From the NCBI RefSeq assembly GCF_014898815.1, contig NW_026515544.1, positions 3,100,001-3,164,000 on the forward strand: a stretch of DNA of 64,000 bases, written 5' to 3'. Source of the stretch: Panonychus citri. Taxonomy: Eukaryota; Arthropoda; Arachnida; Trombidiformes; Tetranychidae. How positions within the stretch are numbered: position 1 is the first letter of the stretch; each line of letters starts with the position of its first letter. A program made the translations under genes and the position numbers. Below are positions 24,369 to 35,014 of the stretch, one piece after another. The notes beneath the pieces are model-generated. The model saw nothing but the letters and a program-made list of their open reading frames with translations. It ran no database searches and was not told where the DNA came from.

Positions 24369-25171
24369 ATGGACTGGACACCAACAAACAGTTATGCCAA
24401 TGCCTTAGATTGTGGATCTGATATTTGCAGGGATCGTCAATATCGTGAACATTTTCACTGTTTAGATTGTTATTCAAAGGTTTTCGTTAAAAAGGAAGAG
24501 ATGATCCGCCATTTTAAATGGCATAAGAAGCGAGATGAATCTCTCCGAAATGGTTTCCTCCGTTTCTCCTCCCTGGACGATTGTTCGGAAAAATTTCCTA
24601 ACTGTCCACACCGAATGAAACAAACCCACTACCATTGTCTTAAACCAGGTTGTCGAAAAACACACACACATATACAGAAAATCAGCTGATCAGCAAACTA
24701 AATATCAAACCTTTTGCAACTCAAGTTCCTATTAACCTTGCAAAGGTCAACAGATCTTTTCAATTCAATTGTTCAAATTGAATATATTGTCTATGAAAAG
24801 CTCACTAAATTTGAAACTTACTACTTAAGGTTTACCCACTTTACTTTACATGTACATTTTATGGTAGGAAAACAACTCATTTCCATTGTATTCGAGATTC
24901 TTGTGGATATACAATTAAAAATAAAGCCGATATTGGTAACTATCATTAGAATATATCATCTGACCATTGGTCATTTCGATCTCATTATGACAACTTATTT
25001 TCTCTCTCTCTCTCTCTCCATCTTTTTACATAGAAAAACATAAAACTTATCACAATAAAGATGAACAATTAACTCGAGATGGTTATAAGAAGTTTCTTAA
25101 ACACGAAATTTGTACCTTTGAAGATTGTCGATTATCTCGTAATTCCAATCACATTCACTGTATACGAGTTG
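24369..25171 (+). CDS. Castor/CASZ1-type zinc-finger protein, fragment
   Basis: Three exons, 24369-24648, 24897-24935 and 25034-25171, join in frame to about 152 residues and the last ends in an open donor (GTGAGT). Castor proteins are nuclear transcription factors with unusual zinc fingers containing H-x-H-C. Here are YREHFHCLDCYSKVF with HFKWHKK, then QTHYHCLKP running into SCGYTIKNKADIEKHKTYH, then KHEICTFEDC with NHIHC. The 39-nt second exon is needed to complete a finger, but its upstream donor (GTTGTC) is weak. An in-frame TGA sits directly before the first ATG, and no earlier exons are seen, although castor proteins normally carry many more fingers. A possible terminal exon lies at 25606-25637, with a good pyrimidine acceptor and a stop after ten codons. 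It may be a short gene, a gene fragment, or part of a gene whose other exons I missed. Confidence 0.6.
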
Positions 25172-25805
25172 GTGAGTATCAAACCATTTAATTGTTTCCC
25201 TTTAATCATCATTATCCAATCAATTAAATAACAATTTAATTGTTAACAGAGAGATGAATTAGGAGAAAATCTTTTTCTTTTCCTAATACATATAAACATG
25301 ATATTATCATTATCTTAATATTGGATTATGATGATGTTGATGATTATCATGATGATGATTATTATTATCATTTTCACCAGAATACACTTGAAAATTGTGT
25401 GTGTATATTTGTGTGTATATGCTGGTTAAGATGAGAGAGTAATTTTTTTCTGGTAACCGGTTAATCAACATTGTAATCAAAACTAATTGTCTGTATATTA
25501 ATAATAATAATATATGAGAGTCATTGTAAGCTGTTAATGTTAAACTTGTCATTTATTGATTGGAGTATAAAAAGTAAACATTGATTAGTTTGTGTTTCTC
25601 ATCAGCTGAAAGTATAAAATTGTCTCCATGGTTTTGAATGCGATCAATTTGATTACTCCTTTTATTTTACGTTCCTTTTAGATTGTTTTTCTTTTAATCA
25701 TTAATTCATTTAATTATTGTTCAATTGTTCTCACTCCACAATCGTAAAAACAACTTACTGTCTAACAAATAATCTTCCTTAATCAAAGACAAACTCTTTT
25801 CTTTA
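25172..25805. other. Region between the castor fragment and FAM177
   Basis: 634 bp of AT-rich DNA with ATC/ATG-rich simple sequence at about 25325-25375. It probably holds the FAM177 promoter and possibly a terminal castor exon at 25606-25637. Confidence 0.4.
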
Positions 25806-26436
25806 ATGGAAACATCAATTACTACTGTTAACATGGTAAGATTTTTCTCTCTCTTTGTTTCCTCAACAATGATAATCCCACTTTCCTGTTAATTGATCAT
25901 CATCATCATCTAATTGTTATGATTTGTTTTCTCAACTTTTCAGATCAATTCTAATATCGTTTGGACCGCCGTTGAGTTAACCAAGTCACTTGGAACTAAA
26001 TTGCTCGAAGGTAACACCCAAATGGAAAATTGTTTTTCTTTTATTTCATTTTCTTTTTTAGAAAACCTTCATTTTCTATATTGTTTTTTATTCTTTTTGT
26101 AGAATTTTATTTTCTAATGTTTAGTGTTTATCTTATTTTTCTTTCAGTCAATCTAACCGATTTCTCTTTAATATGTCTCAATATTTTTCCAATCTAATTG
26201 GTTTCCTATCTTTCTCTTTATTCTCAGGGTGTGATTATATTGGTGAAAAATTGGCCTTTTGGTTTGGTATCACTAGGCCTAAATACGAGGCTGAGATTCG
26301 TGAATATTATTGGATGAAGGAACAGGAGAAGAAGAAGAAATCAATTGAAGCCGAGGAATTTGCTGGATGGAAATCTGATGGTGATTATGTTGATTCTCGA
26401 GACTCAGTTGAATTGATTAGAAAAGATTTAGTGTAA
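25806..26436 (+). CDS. FAM177 family protein
   Basis: Exons 25806-25835, 25944-26010 and 26228-26436 join in frame into 101 residues. The FAM177 core is clear: LGTKLLEGCDYIGEKLAF followed by FGITRPKYEAEIREYYWM and a lysine-rich helix. It corresponds to the human FAM177A1 segment around GEKIASVLGISTPKYQYAI. Vertebrate members are reported at Golgi and endosome membranes; the biochemical role is not settled. This copy is short and lacks the acidic N-terminal segment of FAM177A1. An upstream exon could be missing, but the ATG at 25806 is a workable start. It lies downstream of the castor fragment on the same strand. Confidence 0.85.
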
Positions 26437-27524
26437 CTTTCACCTGAAACAAGATGACTTTAGGTCATCAGGATGGTACCAATCTCATTTCGTCCATTAA
26501 TTGTGCTTAATTTACACTCCAATCCATCAATTTACAAGCTCTAATCAAGTGCTTTCCAAAAACCAGCTCAATATACTTTGCATTCATTTTTAACTCAAAT
26601 TATTCACAACCAATTTAACTAACAATCAACTATCATTTCGAATGGTTTTATAGTTGGTTCATCAACTAGTTAAAATGACCAATCATCAATTTGAAATGTA
26701 TTTTATACTAATCAATTATTGTGCTTCAATGTTATGTTTATCATTTGTTTGTTTTTCTTCAATTAATCAGACAATTCTAGTCGACTGGGATACTTTGTTG
26801 ATCATTAATCTACTCAACCAATTGCTTTCGCTTCCAATTGGTATTGAAATCTCAATAAACTCAATTATTACAATAGAAAAGGATAAAAATTGTATCTAAA
26901 TTGTTAAAATTATCATTTCATATATTGTTTGTTTTATCGGATTAATTTAAAACAATAATTCGTGATTGAAATTATGTTTTTGTTTGTTTTACACCAAAAA
27001 CATACAGAAAATGTATGATTAGAAATCAATTTTACCTAATTAGATAAAAAAAGGATATTCAATAGTAACTAAATCATAATCAGTGAAAAAATTATTGGTT
27101 ATTCCTTTGATCCAAGATGATTAATTGTCAAAGAAATTAAATTCTGTTAAAACGTATCCGTATTTTTTTTTCTTCTTCGGGTTGATTGCATGTCTTGGAT
27201 AAATTTGATTCCATTAATTTTGTACTGTATCAACTTGTCCACTGAAGTTGTTCAACTAATCAGAAACTGATTAATTAGTAATCGTTGGAATAGTCATTGA
27301 AACTTTCAGATCCATAAAAAAAGTACAGTAACTGGTAAAGTTGAAATCAATGAATTAATTAGCAATCATTGGATTAGATTGAATTTTCCTTTTTAAATTA
27401 ACAAAAAAAGCAGAAGACGAGGAAGATTTGATTTGATTGTTTCTCTCGGTACGTTTGATAAACTAGTCCAATTGATAAATTTTGTTTTCTTATAAATTCT
27501 CCTAAATTGAAATAAATTAAATTT
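26437..27524. other. Convergent gap, FAM177 to CCDC47
   Basis: 1.1 kb of 3' flank of two convergent genes. An open frame at 26654-26899 lacks an ATG start and resembles nothing known. AT-rich otherwise. Confidence 0.5.
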
Positions 27525-29514
27525 TTACATGGCTTTGATTTTAATCTGCTTCATTTTCGATGTTTTCTTTTTCATCTCTCGTCTATATTCACGTTCTTCC
27601 CATTTACGTTGTCTTTCCGGATCCTCTTCATTTAATATCTTCTCTTTTTCGGCTCGCTTTTTCTCCTCTCTTTTGGCCTGAGCCGCTTCTTGTCGCTGAG
27701 AGTGTGTTGCCTTCAGAAACAATTCTTCCAGTTTCTGTCTATTCTTATTGGCCTTGTTTTTACCTTCACGACTTAGTCGGAATCGACGGACTTTTTCAAT
27801 TAGATAGAAAACCATTTGGAGAAGAGGTTTGAAAGAGGCAGCATCTTCGAGGGTAAGGGTTCCATTGTTAGGATCTATCATTAATCATGGAAGAGAGAAA
27901 TCAATTTTATTAGATAGAGTTGAGAATTAGAAAAATTAAGAGATGGAAAATTTAAATTCCTCACATTTGAAGCCGAACATCATGATTCTTCTTCGATCGG
28001 GAAATTTGACTAATGGGGCATCTCTGTGAAGAAAAAAAAAGAATCATAAAATTTAAATCAACATGATAATTCAGTAGAAGCTAATTACTTACTCATTTAA
28101 ACGATAGCCAGAGTATTGATCAGATATATGAATATATTGAATGGCATCGGGATATTTGTTAAGTAGACTGACAATCTTTGAATCTAAAATTGCTCCGGCA
28201 ACTTCACCGATCTCATTCATCATAACATAATTAGTCTCAGAGACTCCATACTTTTCCATTGATTTTATTTTAGGAGAAAAAGTTGCCTGATTAAAAGAGA
28301 AATAAAATGATTAGTTCATGAATTAGAGAGTAAAGAGAAAATCACTTACAAAATCATTCATTTCTTTAACTAATTTGGGAGCTATTTTTTTCTGAGCAGC
28401 TGAGAAAACAAATGTATCCATTGCATCCTGATTAAGGTAAATACGAATCAACTATTATGGAATTAGAAACGGGAACAAATTATTAGTATTGTTTCAAGAT
28501 AGTAAATTTGATTGAAAATGTTGACTTACAATCTCATCATTTGAAGGCATAAATATACTGGAAATTGTATTGATTAGATCTTGTCGTTTATTGAATCGTA
28601 ATTCAATTAGCATTCCTTCAATACAAGTTCTACCGCTACACCAAAGAGTGAAAATATTCTCAGTTTCCTTAATTAAGCCAAGATTTTCAATCTCTTTTTT
28701 ACCATCGTCACCAACTAGAGAGAAATTGTTCTCTAATAGTTCTCGATATTCTTCAAACCAAGTATCAGCATGACGCTGATTTTTATCTCTTCCAATGATA
28801 AAGTTAACAAAATAAATAAATAATCCTACAATCATTAACCCTTCCAGGTAATAACTTTCCCAACTATTTCGCAAATGAATTGGCACTTTGGTGATTTCAA
28901 TATTATCTGGTTTATGAGGTGAAGGTGAAGGTATTGAAGATGAACTTTTATCATCACTTGCAATTGTTTCAAAATCATCATTTTCCTCGATTACATCCAA
29001 CTCGTCATCTTCATTTTCAACAACAGTATCCATTAGATCATCTTCACCTGAATCGTCCAATGGTTGAGCTTAAAAAAAGGAAAGAAGGTAACGATAAAAA
29101 AAAGTTCAAGTTAAACATAAAGAAGGAAATTCAAGAGAAACAAGGACAATTAAATTCAAGTTAGAGAATAAGGAAGAAGTAAAGAGAAAAGAACAAAAAA
29201 AGAACGAGATGACAAAAAGAACAGTTTTTAGTTCAATCATGCAATGGAATCTATTTCTTACCTGATTCTAAAGGTCGTTGAATCTTTGGTTGATCAGGTT
29301 CTTCTTCAAAATCTTCAAATTCAGCAAATTCATTGTCCTCGTAAGAATCAATATTCGATGATTTTGATGAGGGAGAAGCAGCAGTTGTAACACCAATAAC
29401 CAGAGCTTCAAGAATAAGACTCAATATAAGATTAGATGTGATGATGGCAGAGATAAACCTAAAAGCAGGTCGTCTCCTGGAATAAGATGGTAGACCAAAC
29501 GATCGACCCATCAC
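27525..29514 (-). CDS. CCDC47: CCDC47 (calumin), ER PAT-complex subunit
   Basis: Six exons: 29262-29514, 28530-29068, 28350-28427, 28093-28286, 27965-28023 and 27525-27874 (1,473 nt, 490 residues; human is 483). CCDC47 is an ER membrane protein that works with Asterix/WDR83OS at the Sec61 translocon to chaperone multipass proteins. Seen here: an N-terminal hydrophobic segment (about residues 20-45), a long acidic luminal stretch (FAEFEDFEEEPDQ and following), a transmembrane helix near LEGLMIVGLFIYFVNFIIG, a cytosolic globular region, and a charged coiled-coil C-terminus of the type EEKKRAEKEKILNEEDPERQ. All phases match. The promoter region and part of exon 2 are copied at 36.9-37.8 kb. Confidence 0.92.
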
Positions 29515-30028
29515 AAAGAGACACTGATTGTTTATTACACGATATTCTAGTCAATCAATTCTCCAAAAGCAAAATAAAATTAGAAAGAAAAAAATAACCC
29601 ACTAATTAATTAGAAAACAATTAACCATCAATCGATCAAATTTTCTCAATGCTTTTGATGAGATAATTTTTCTGTCACATGATCACCGGTTTATTTACCA
29701 AAAGAATAGAAAGTGGCGACCCCAATGTCGAAAATCTTGTGACCGATATTTTCGATAAAAGCGAAACCTGTTGGCTGAGAAAAGAACTTCCGGTGGATTT
29801 GGTGGTAAATTTAAACTTTTTCGATTATTTTTAATTTAGATTTTGTTTTAATTGCAGTTGACTTTATGATTGATATCATTGGGGAATATTATCGTACATT
29901 ATTGTTGGAATTGGATTTTCTTTTTCCATAATTTTTGTTTCAATCGAGTAAAACGATAAAAGGGTTTAGGTTGGTATTTTTGTTTACAGTTTTGTTTTGT
30001 TTTGTTTTGTTTTGTGTTCATTTGATTA
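29515..30028. other. CCDC47 promoter region / SAYSD1 3' flank
   Basis: Holds the CCDC47 upstream sequence (29515-29745), which is also present at 37.58-37.82 kb, and a (TTTTG)n run at about 29990-30014 next to the SAYSD1 stop. Confidence 0.6.
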
Positions 30029-30676
30029 TTACAATGCCATTTGTCCGAGGGTAAGTTGATTAATTAATCTGTTTGCATCCATTGCTCCATCAATTGGTTC
30101 ACAGCCATCATTAAACACTGAATAAGCACTTGGTTCACCGATCATTCGTTTTCTGGTTCGGGTATTGTAGTAGATGAAATATAAGAGAGAAACGATGAAA
30201 AAAACTGCTCCCCATTCAGCTTTAAGGGCCATAACTTGAAGGAAACAATAGATTGAAAATTTGATAAAAGTGAGAATGTAATCTTTTTTGGTCCATCTTC
30301 CATTATCTTCATATTCATCTCCATCCAGATAGTTGTAATCGAAATCAACTTCATCTTCATCTAAATAATCAATTACCATTCCATCATCATCGTCATTTCC
30401 ATCACGTAAATAGGCTATTCGAGGTTCTTGACGATTTTGAGGAGGAATAACTTGTCGGGTAGGAACTGTTGATGAAGATGGACTAGGAAGTAGAAAATTT
30501 AACAATGAAGAATTAGATTTTTGATTTGATTGTTCTTCCTTTTCTTGTTCTTTCTGTTTTTTGGCTTCTTCAGCTTTTCGAGCCTCAGCAGCATCTCGAG
30601 CTTCTTTTTCGGCCTGTTCCTTTCGAGCCCGTTGAACAGAACGATAAATCAATAACTGCTCCTCTAATTTAGTCAT
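30029..30676 (-). CDS. SAYSD1: SAYSvFN-domain protein SAYSD1
   Basis: Single exon of 215 residues. SAYSD1 is an ER membrane protein that recognises UFMylated ribosomes at the translocon and helps clear stalled translocation products. The diagnostic block GEPSAYSVFNDGCEPIDG is intact near the C-terminus. It follows two close hydrophobic segments (about residues 140-175) with WGAVFF between them. The N-terminus is a charged helix (LEEQLLIYRSVQRARKEQAE) as in human SAYSD1, followed by a coiled coil and an acidic linker. The ATG at 30676 is used because the open frame above it begins only with TTG. It lies 515 bp upstream of CCDC47, on the same strand. Confidence 0.9.
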   Translation of the reverse strand: MTKLEEQLLIYRSVQRARKEQAEKEARDAAEARKAEEAKKQKEQEKEEQSNQKSNSSLLNFLLPSPSSSTVPTRQVIPPQNRQEPRIAYLRDGNDDDDGMVIDYLDEDEVDFDYNYLDGDEYEDNGRWTKKDYILTFIKFSIYCFLQVMALKAEWGAVFFIVSLLYFIYYNTRTRKRMIGEPSAYSVFNDGCEPIDGAMDANRLINQLTLGQMAL

Positions 30677-31424
30677 TTTAATCAACCAACCATTCCCAGC
30701 TCAGATTCCTGATGAAGAAAATAAACAAAACATTAAACAAAACCTAAAAGTATATAAGTGACCTTTTACTTTCAATCACATCAGACAATTAGACTGATGA
30801 ACTTTTAACTCAAAACAATTTAAGATTATAAAAATCTAAAGAACAAAATTAAAACTAAATTAATTAAGACAAAAGCAAAAAATATTGGAAGAAAAATTAA
30901 TCGGCCTAAGCCTGAGATTCACTTACCTTCAATATAGAAAAATTTAAACGAGAAAAAATCTCAGAGACGAAACAATATCTTCTCAGGAAACTTAATAAGA
31001 TGAATATTTACAAAGCTAATTAAATAAAATAAATGTAACAACATTGATTAAAAACGACAATCAATAAATTGTCAGATTATTGGAAACAAAATGTTGACAG
31101 AAAAAATTGTTTTCATTTAAATCTCCAAACGAAGCGCCAATTTTAAAATGGAATTTAAATTGTTCGAAAATTTAATTCTAATCGAAACCCGAATAATTAT
31201 ACATTATTTTCTTCTAGAATGTCTAATGAATTAGCGAAATGCGAAAAAGAAACAACAAAAATCTGAAAATCAATGGAATTGTTCCCATGATAATTTATAT
31301 CTTTTCTATAGATTAATAATGTTACGTTAACAGCTGATTGTCTGTGGAGAGATTGAAACAAAAGGCTAACTGTTATTCTTGTCTTATTTTTATTTCCTTT
31401 TATTGGAGATAATTGGTGATTAAA
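30677..31424. promoter_or_regulatory. Divergent promoter gap, SAYSD1 / L2HGDH
   Basis: 748 bp separates the start codons of SAYSD1 (-) and L2HGDH (+), so both promoters must lie here unless upstream exons exist. AT-rich; no specific motif recognised. Confidence 0.45.
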
Positions 31425-32948
31425 ATGAATTTATCTCGACAATTAGTCATTCAGAAGACGATTAACAATCTACTTACACCTCGTGGTAGATTAATTGAAT
31501 CATCTAATTGTCTTCTTTCTTCATCGTCATCTTCAACTCTCTACGATATCGCTGTGGTTGGCGGAGGAATCGTCGGAACAGCAACGGCTCGTCTATTGTC
31601 GGCCAAATATCGAGATTTTAAAATAATATTACTCGAAAAAGAGAAGAAATTAGGTAAGTTAATTGGATTCTTTTTGTTGGAAATAGTCTAATTACTAAGG
31701 AAATCATTAGATTGTCTTCAAACAGCAAATATCAATTGGCTTTTCTTTGTTTCTATGGAGAGACTTTCACGTGTAAACATCGGTGTTTTTTTCTTAATTG
31801 TTTACATTTTTTTATTCTAATTTGTTTCATTAGCTTCTCATCAAAGTGGTGCTAATAGTGGTGTTATTCATTCAGGAATTTATTACCCACCAGGATCTTT
31901 AAAGGCTAAATTGTGTGTGGAAGGATCTAAAAAGATTTACAAATACTTGAAGGAGAAAAACATTAACTATCGTCGTTGTGGTAAATTGATTGTCGCTGTT
32001 AATTCTAGTGAATTGTTTCGATTAGAGAAATTATATGAACGAGCAATCAAGAATAATGTTCCTGGTGTGGAGATGATTGGACCTGAAGGAATGACCACAA
32101 TTCAGCCTGGAGTTAAAGGAATTCGTTCCTTGTGGTCACCTAACACTGGAATCGTTGATTGGGGTTTGGTCACTCAAGCATTTGCCCAAGATTTTAAATC
32201 CAATGGAGGTCAAGTTAGAGTTAATTTTGAGGTTAAAAATTTTGATCTGGTTGATGGTAATCCAGTAAAAGTGATCATCTCCAACAAAACGGCACCCGAA
32301 AAGATTGAAGCTCGTTGGGTCATCACAGCCGCTGGACTTTTCTCCGATAAAATAGCCCAAATGACCGGATCACCAGTTAATCCAAGAATTGTTCCCTTTC
32401 GAGGTGAATATCTTTTACTAAAAGGAGAGAAAAAGAATCAAATCAAAACAAATATCTATCCAGTTCCCGATCCACGATTACCTTTTCTCGGACTTCATTT
32501 TACTCCTCGACTTGATGGTAATGTTTGGCTTGGGCCAAACGCTATTCTCGCAACCAAACGTGAAGGTTACTCTTATCGAGATTTTGACCTTAGAGATATG
32601 ATCGATTCTCTAACTCATCCTGGTTTAATTAAATTGTCCCTTAAATATCTTAAAGAAGGTGCTCAAGAAATTTATCGAAGTTTAAATGTCGAAGCTCAAG
32701 TTAAAATACTTCAACAATATATTCCTTCAATTAAAAAGGAAGATGTGATTCGTGGTCCTACTGGTGTTCGAGCTCAAGCATTGGACGAAAATGGTAATTT
32801 AGTTGAAGATTTTGTCTTCGATTCAGGAACGGGTTCGTTCAAAGATCATGTTCTTCATGTTCGAAATGCTCCTTCACCAGGAGCAACATCTTCACTCGCA
32901 ATCGCTGAAATGATTGTCCAACAAATGGAAAAAAAATTCTTCAAATAA
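31425..32948 (+). CDS. L2HGDH: L-2-hydroxyglutarate dehydrogenase, mitochondrial
   Basis: Two exons, 31425-31653 and 31834-32948, join in frame to 447 residues (human 463). The enzyme is an FAD-linked mitochondrial dehydrogenase that oxidises L-2-hydroxyglutarate to 2-oxoglutarate, a metabolite-repair step. Residues about 1-40 look like a mitochondrial presequence (Arg, Leu and Ser-rich, no acidic run). The dinucleotide-binding motif follows as VVGGGIVGTATARLL. The family block QSGANSGVIHSGIYYPPGS is present just after the intron, and GPTGVRAQALDENGNLVEDF near the C-terminus is typical. The end is complete. The ATG at 31425 is the first in frame; the open frame before it has only non-ATG codons. 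Confidence 0.95.
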
Positions 32949-34318
32949 TCAACCCTTCTTATCGTTTAATTGTTTCTCAACAATCAACCATTAACTCTAA
33001 TCATTATGCTCTCTCTGTGTTTTAAATTGTATCAAATATTTTACCAATCAAATTCACTAATTTTAGTCCATATAAAATTTATGCAAATTTGTAAGTCCCA
33101 ATATAATTTAATTTGTTACCTTATATCAATTAATTGTTAATAAATGTACTTTCTGATTGTAATTTGATAAATATACATTTTCCCAAGTAAATTAAGTGAA
33201 AACAATGACAATCAAAATTTAATTACATCTCTTTAATTGGTACAATAAATTAATTAATCTACTAGCTGTCAACCTAAATTATTTCATTAATCATATAAAT
33301 CATGAAGCTGAGTAAACAATTGAAAATGCTATTAATCATTTTCTGTAAAATCAAGATTAACATTAATCACAATCAATTTAATTGTAATGACAACAAAAAG
33401 AAAGTTATAAAAACTAATTCACAACAAAAAGGTAACAATTAAAACAATGAACATCAATCAATTGATGAGAATTAAAAATTTTCTATTCATTTCAATTGAT
33501 TCACCATCAATACTTAATTAACCAAATCAATTTAACCTTAAATTGTTCTGAGACTGAACAATTAGTTCTGCCCTGTTAATTTAAAGGCGTAATCAATTTG
33601 TTCCAATTTCTTATTGATTACGTTACAATTACAGTTGTTCACTTGTTAATCTTGTTGTTGTTAATTACAATCAATCAAATGATCACATTAAACTTGTTAC
33701 TCTCCAACTAATAAGATGATTTTTATTACAAGTGATTAACTTTAATTGTGTTCTAATCAAATCAAACATAGAGACATGAAATAATTTCCATATGAAAACG
33801 ATTCTTTTGATAACTTATTCAATCTTTTCACATTAATAGTCAATCTGAATCGAATTGAATTAACTTTTCTATTCATCAATTAACCTAAACATCTTTAACA
33901 ATTTTAATTCTGTTAATTGTCCAGTTGATAAACTTTTTTCTATTCTTCAAAAGAAGCGCCAAAAATTGGAACCAATTGAAAAACGAAACAAACACAAAAT
34001 GTTTATCTTTTTAATTGTGATGAGTGAGAAATAAATGAATTGATTAACTCACTATGACTAAATCAGTAGAAAACTGGATTGATTTAGGGTGAGAATCTTC
34101 ATCTCTGTTGATTAATTATTTTCCTCTTTGTGCCAAACAATCGGATCAAAATCAATCGAAAATTTAAAAAGACCAAAAGTCAAAGTGACTCTTAAAGATT
34201 AACAGAAACATCTTTTTCTCTGCCTCTTTTAATTCAATTAAATTGAAACAATTGGAAAGTTAATTTATTTTATTTCCTAATTAATTCTAATCGTCTTTAT
34301 TGACAGTAATTATTACCA
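32949..34318. other. Intergenic, no gene seen
   Basis: 1.4 kb of AT-rich DNA between L2HGDH and the first copper transporter, with many CAATTAA/TTAATTG motifs. AATAAA-like strings near 33139 and 33245 could serve L2HGDH polyadenylation. Confidence 0.5.
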
Positions 34319-35014
34319 ATGTATTCTCAGCTGTTGCTTTGTTTAACATTGTCTTTGGTGACCTTGTATCTTCCGGTTATGGGTGAAGAGACAACAGTAA
34401 ATGTTGATGAACATAATCATCACCATCACCATGATGGAAATATGGATTCTATGGACTCAGGTCATTCAATGGACCATCACATGGGTATGGACATGAACGG
34501 TTCAGACATGGATATGTCAATGATGAAAGGCTATTTCCACACCGATTTGGGTGATACCTTATTGTTCAAAGATTGGATTCTCAAGACATCTTCGTCTACC
34601 CTTGTTGCCTGTATTGGATTCTTTATACTTGGTGTTCTCTATGAAGGTCTCAAAAGTTATCGTGAATTTTTAATCACTCGTATCGCCTCAAGACGTTGTT
34701 ACTCTGTCTCTGTGATAACTGTTGGCAATGGAGGTGGAACCGGATGCCCGGAGGCCTGTGGACCAACTTCAGGTGACCCAACGAAACCTCAATCACCAAC
34801 CAACATAGTCTCTTGTAAGATGTGGTCCTGGTCTCATTTTTATCAATCTTTACTTCACATTCTTCAAGTGGTTGTTTCTTATACTCTTATGTTGGGATTT
34901 ATGTCATTTAATGTTTGGATTTGCTTGGCCATCGCTCTTGGTGCTGGTCAAGGTTATTTCCTATTCTGTTGGAAACGAATCACCGTTGTCTCAATGACCG
35001 ATCATTGTAACTAA
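34319..35014 (+). CDS. CTR1-type copper transporter (copy A)
   Basis: Intronless, 231 residues. CTR/SLC31 proteins form trimers that import Cu(I). The first 20 or so residues are hydrophobic and may be a signal peptide. The extracellular domain is rich in metal ligands: a run of six His (about 34-39), then many Met and His as in MDSMDSGHSMDHHMGMDM. Three helices follow: TM1 at LVACIGFFILGVLYEGL, TM2 with the MxxxM motif in YTLMLGFM, and TM3 with GxxxG in GAGQGYFLF. The C-terminus HCN replaces the usual HCH, keeping one His and one Cys. A polyadenylation signal AATAAA lies at 35397-35402. A second family member lies at 42.1 kb on the opposite strand. Confidence 0.93.
   Translation: MYSQLLLCLTLSLVTLYLPVMGEETTVNVDEHNHHHHHDGNMDSMDSGHSMDHHMGMDMNGSDMDMSMMKGYFHTDLGDTLLFKDWILKTSSSTLVACIGFFILGVLYEGLKSYREFLITRIASRRCYSVSVITVGNGGGTGCPEACGPTSGDPTKPQSPTNIVSCKMWSWSHFYQSLLHILQVVVSYTLMLGFMSFNVWICLAIALGAGQGYFLFCWKRITVVSMTDHCN

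Noticed and set aside
25310..25552. 80-codon minus-strand frame ending in His/Asn repeats
   Set aside because: Explained by an ATC/ATG simple repeat.
26654..26899. 81-codon hydrophobic frame after FAM177
   Set aside because: Starts without ATG in AT-rich 3' flank; no family resemblance.
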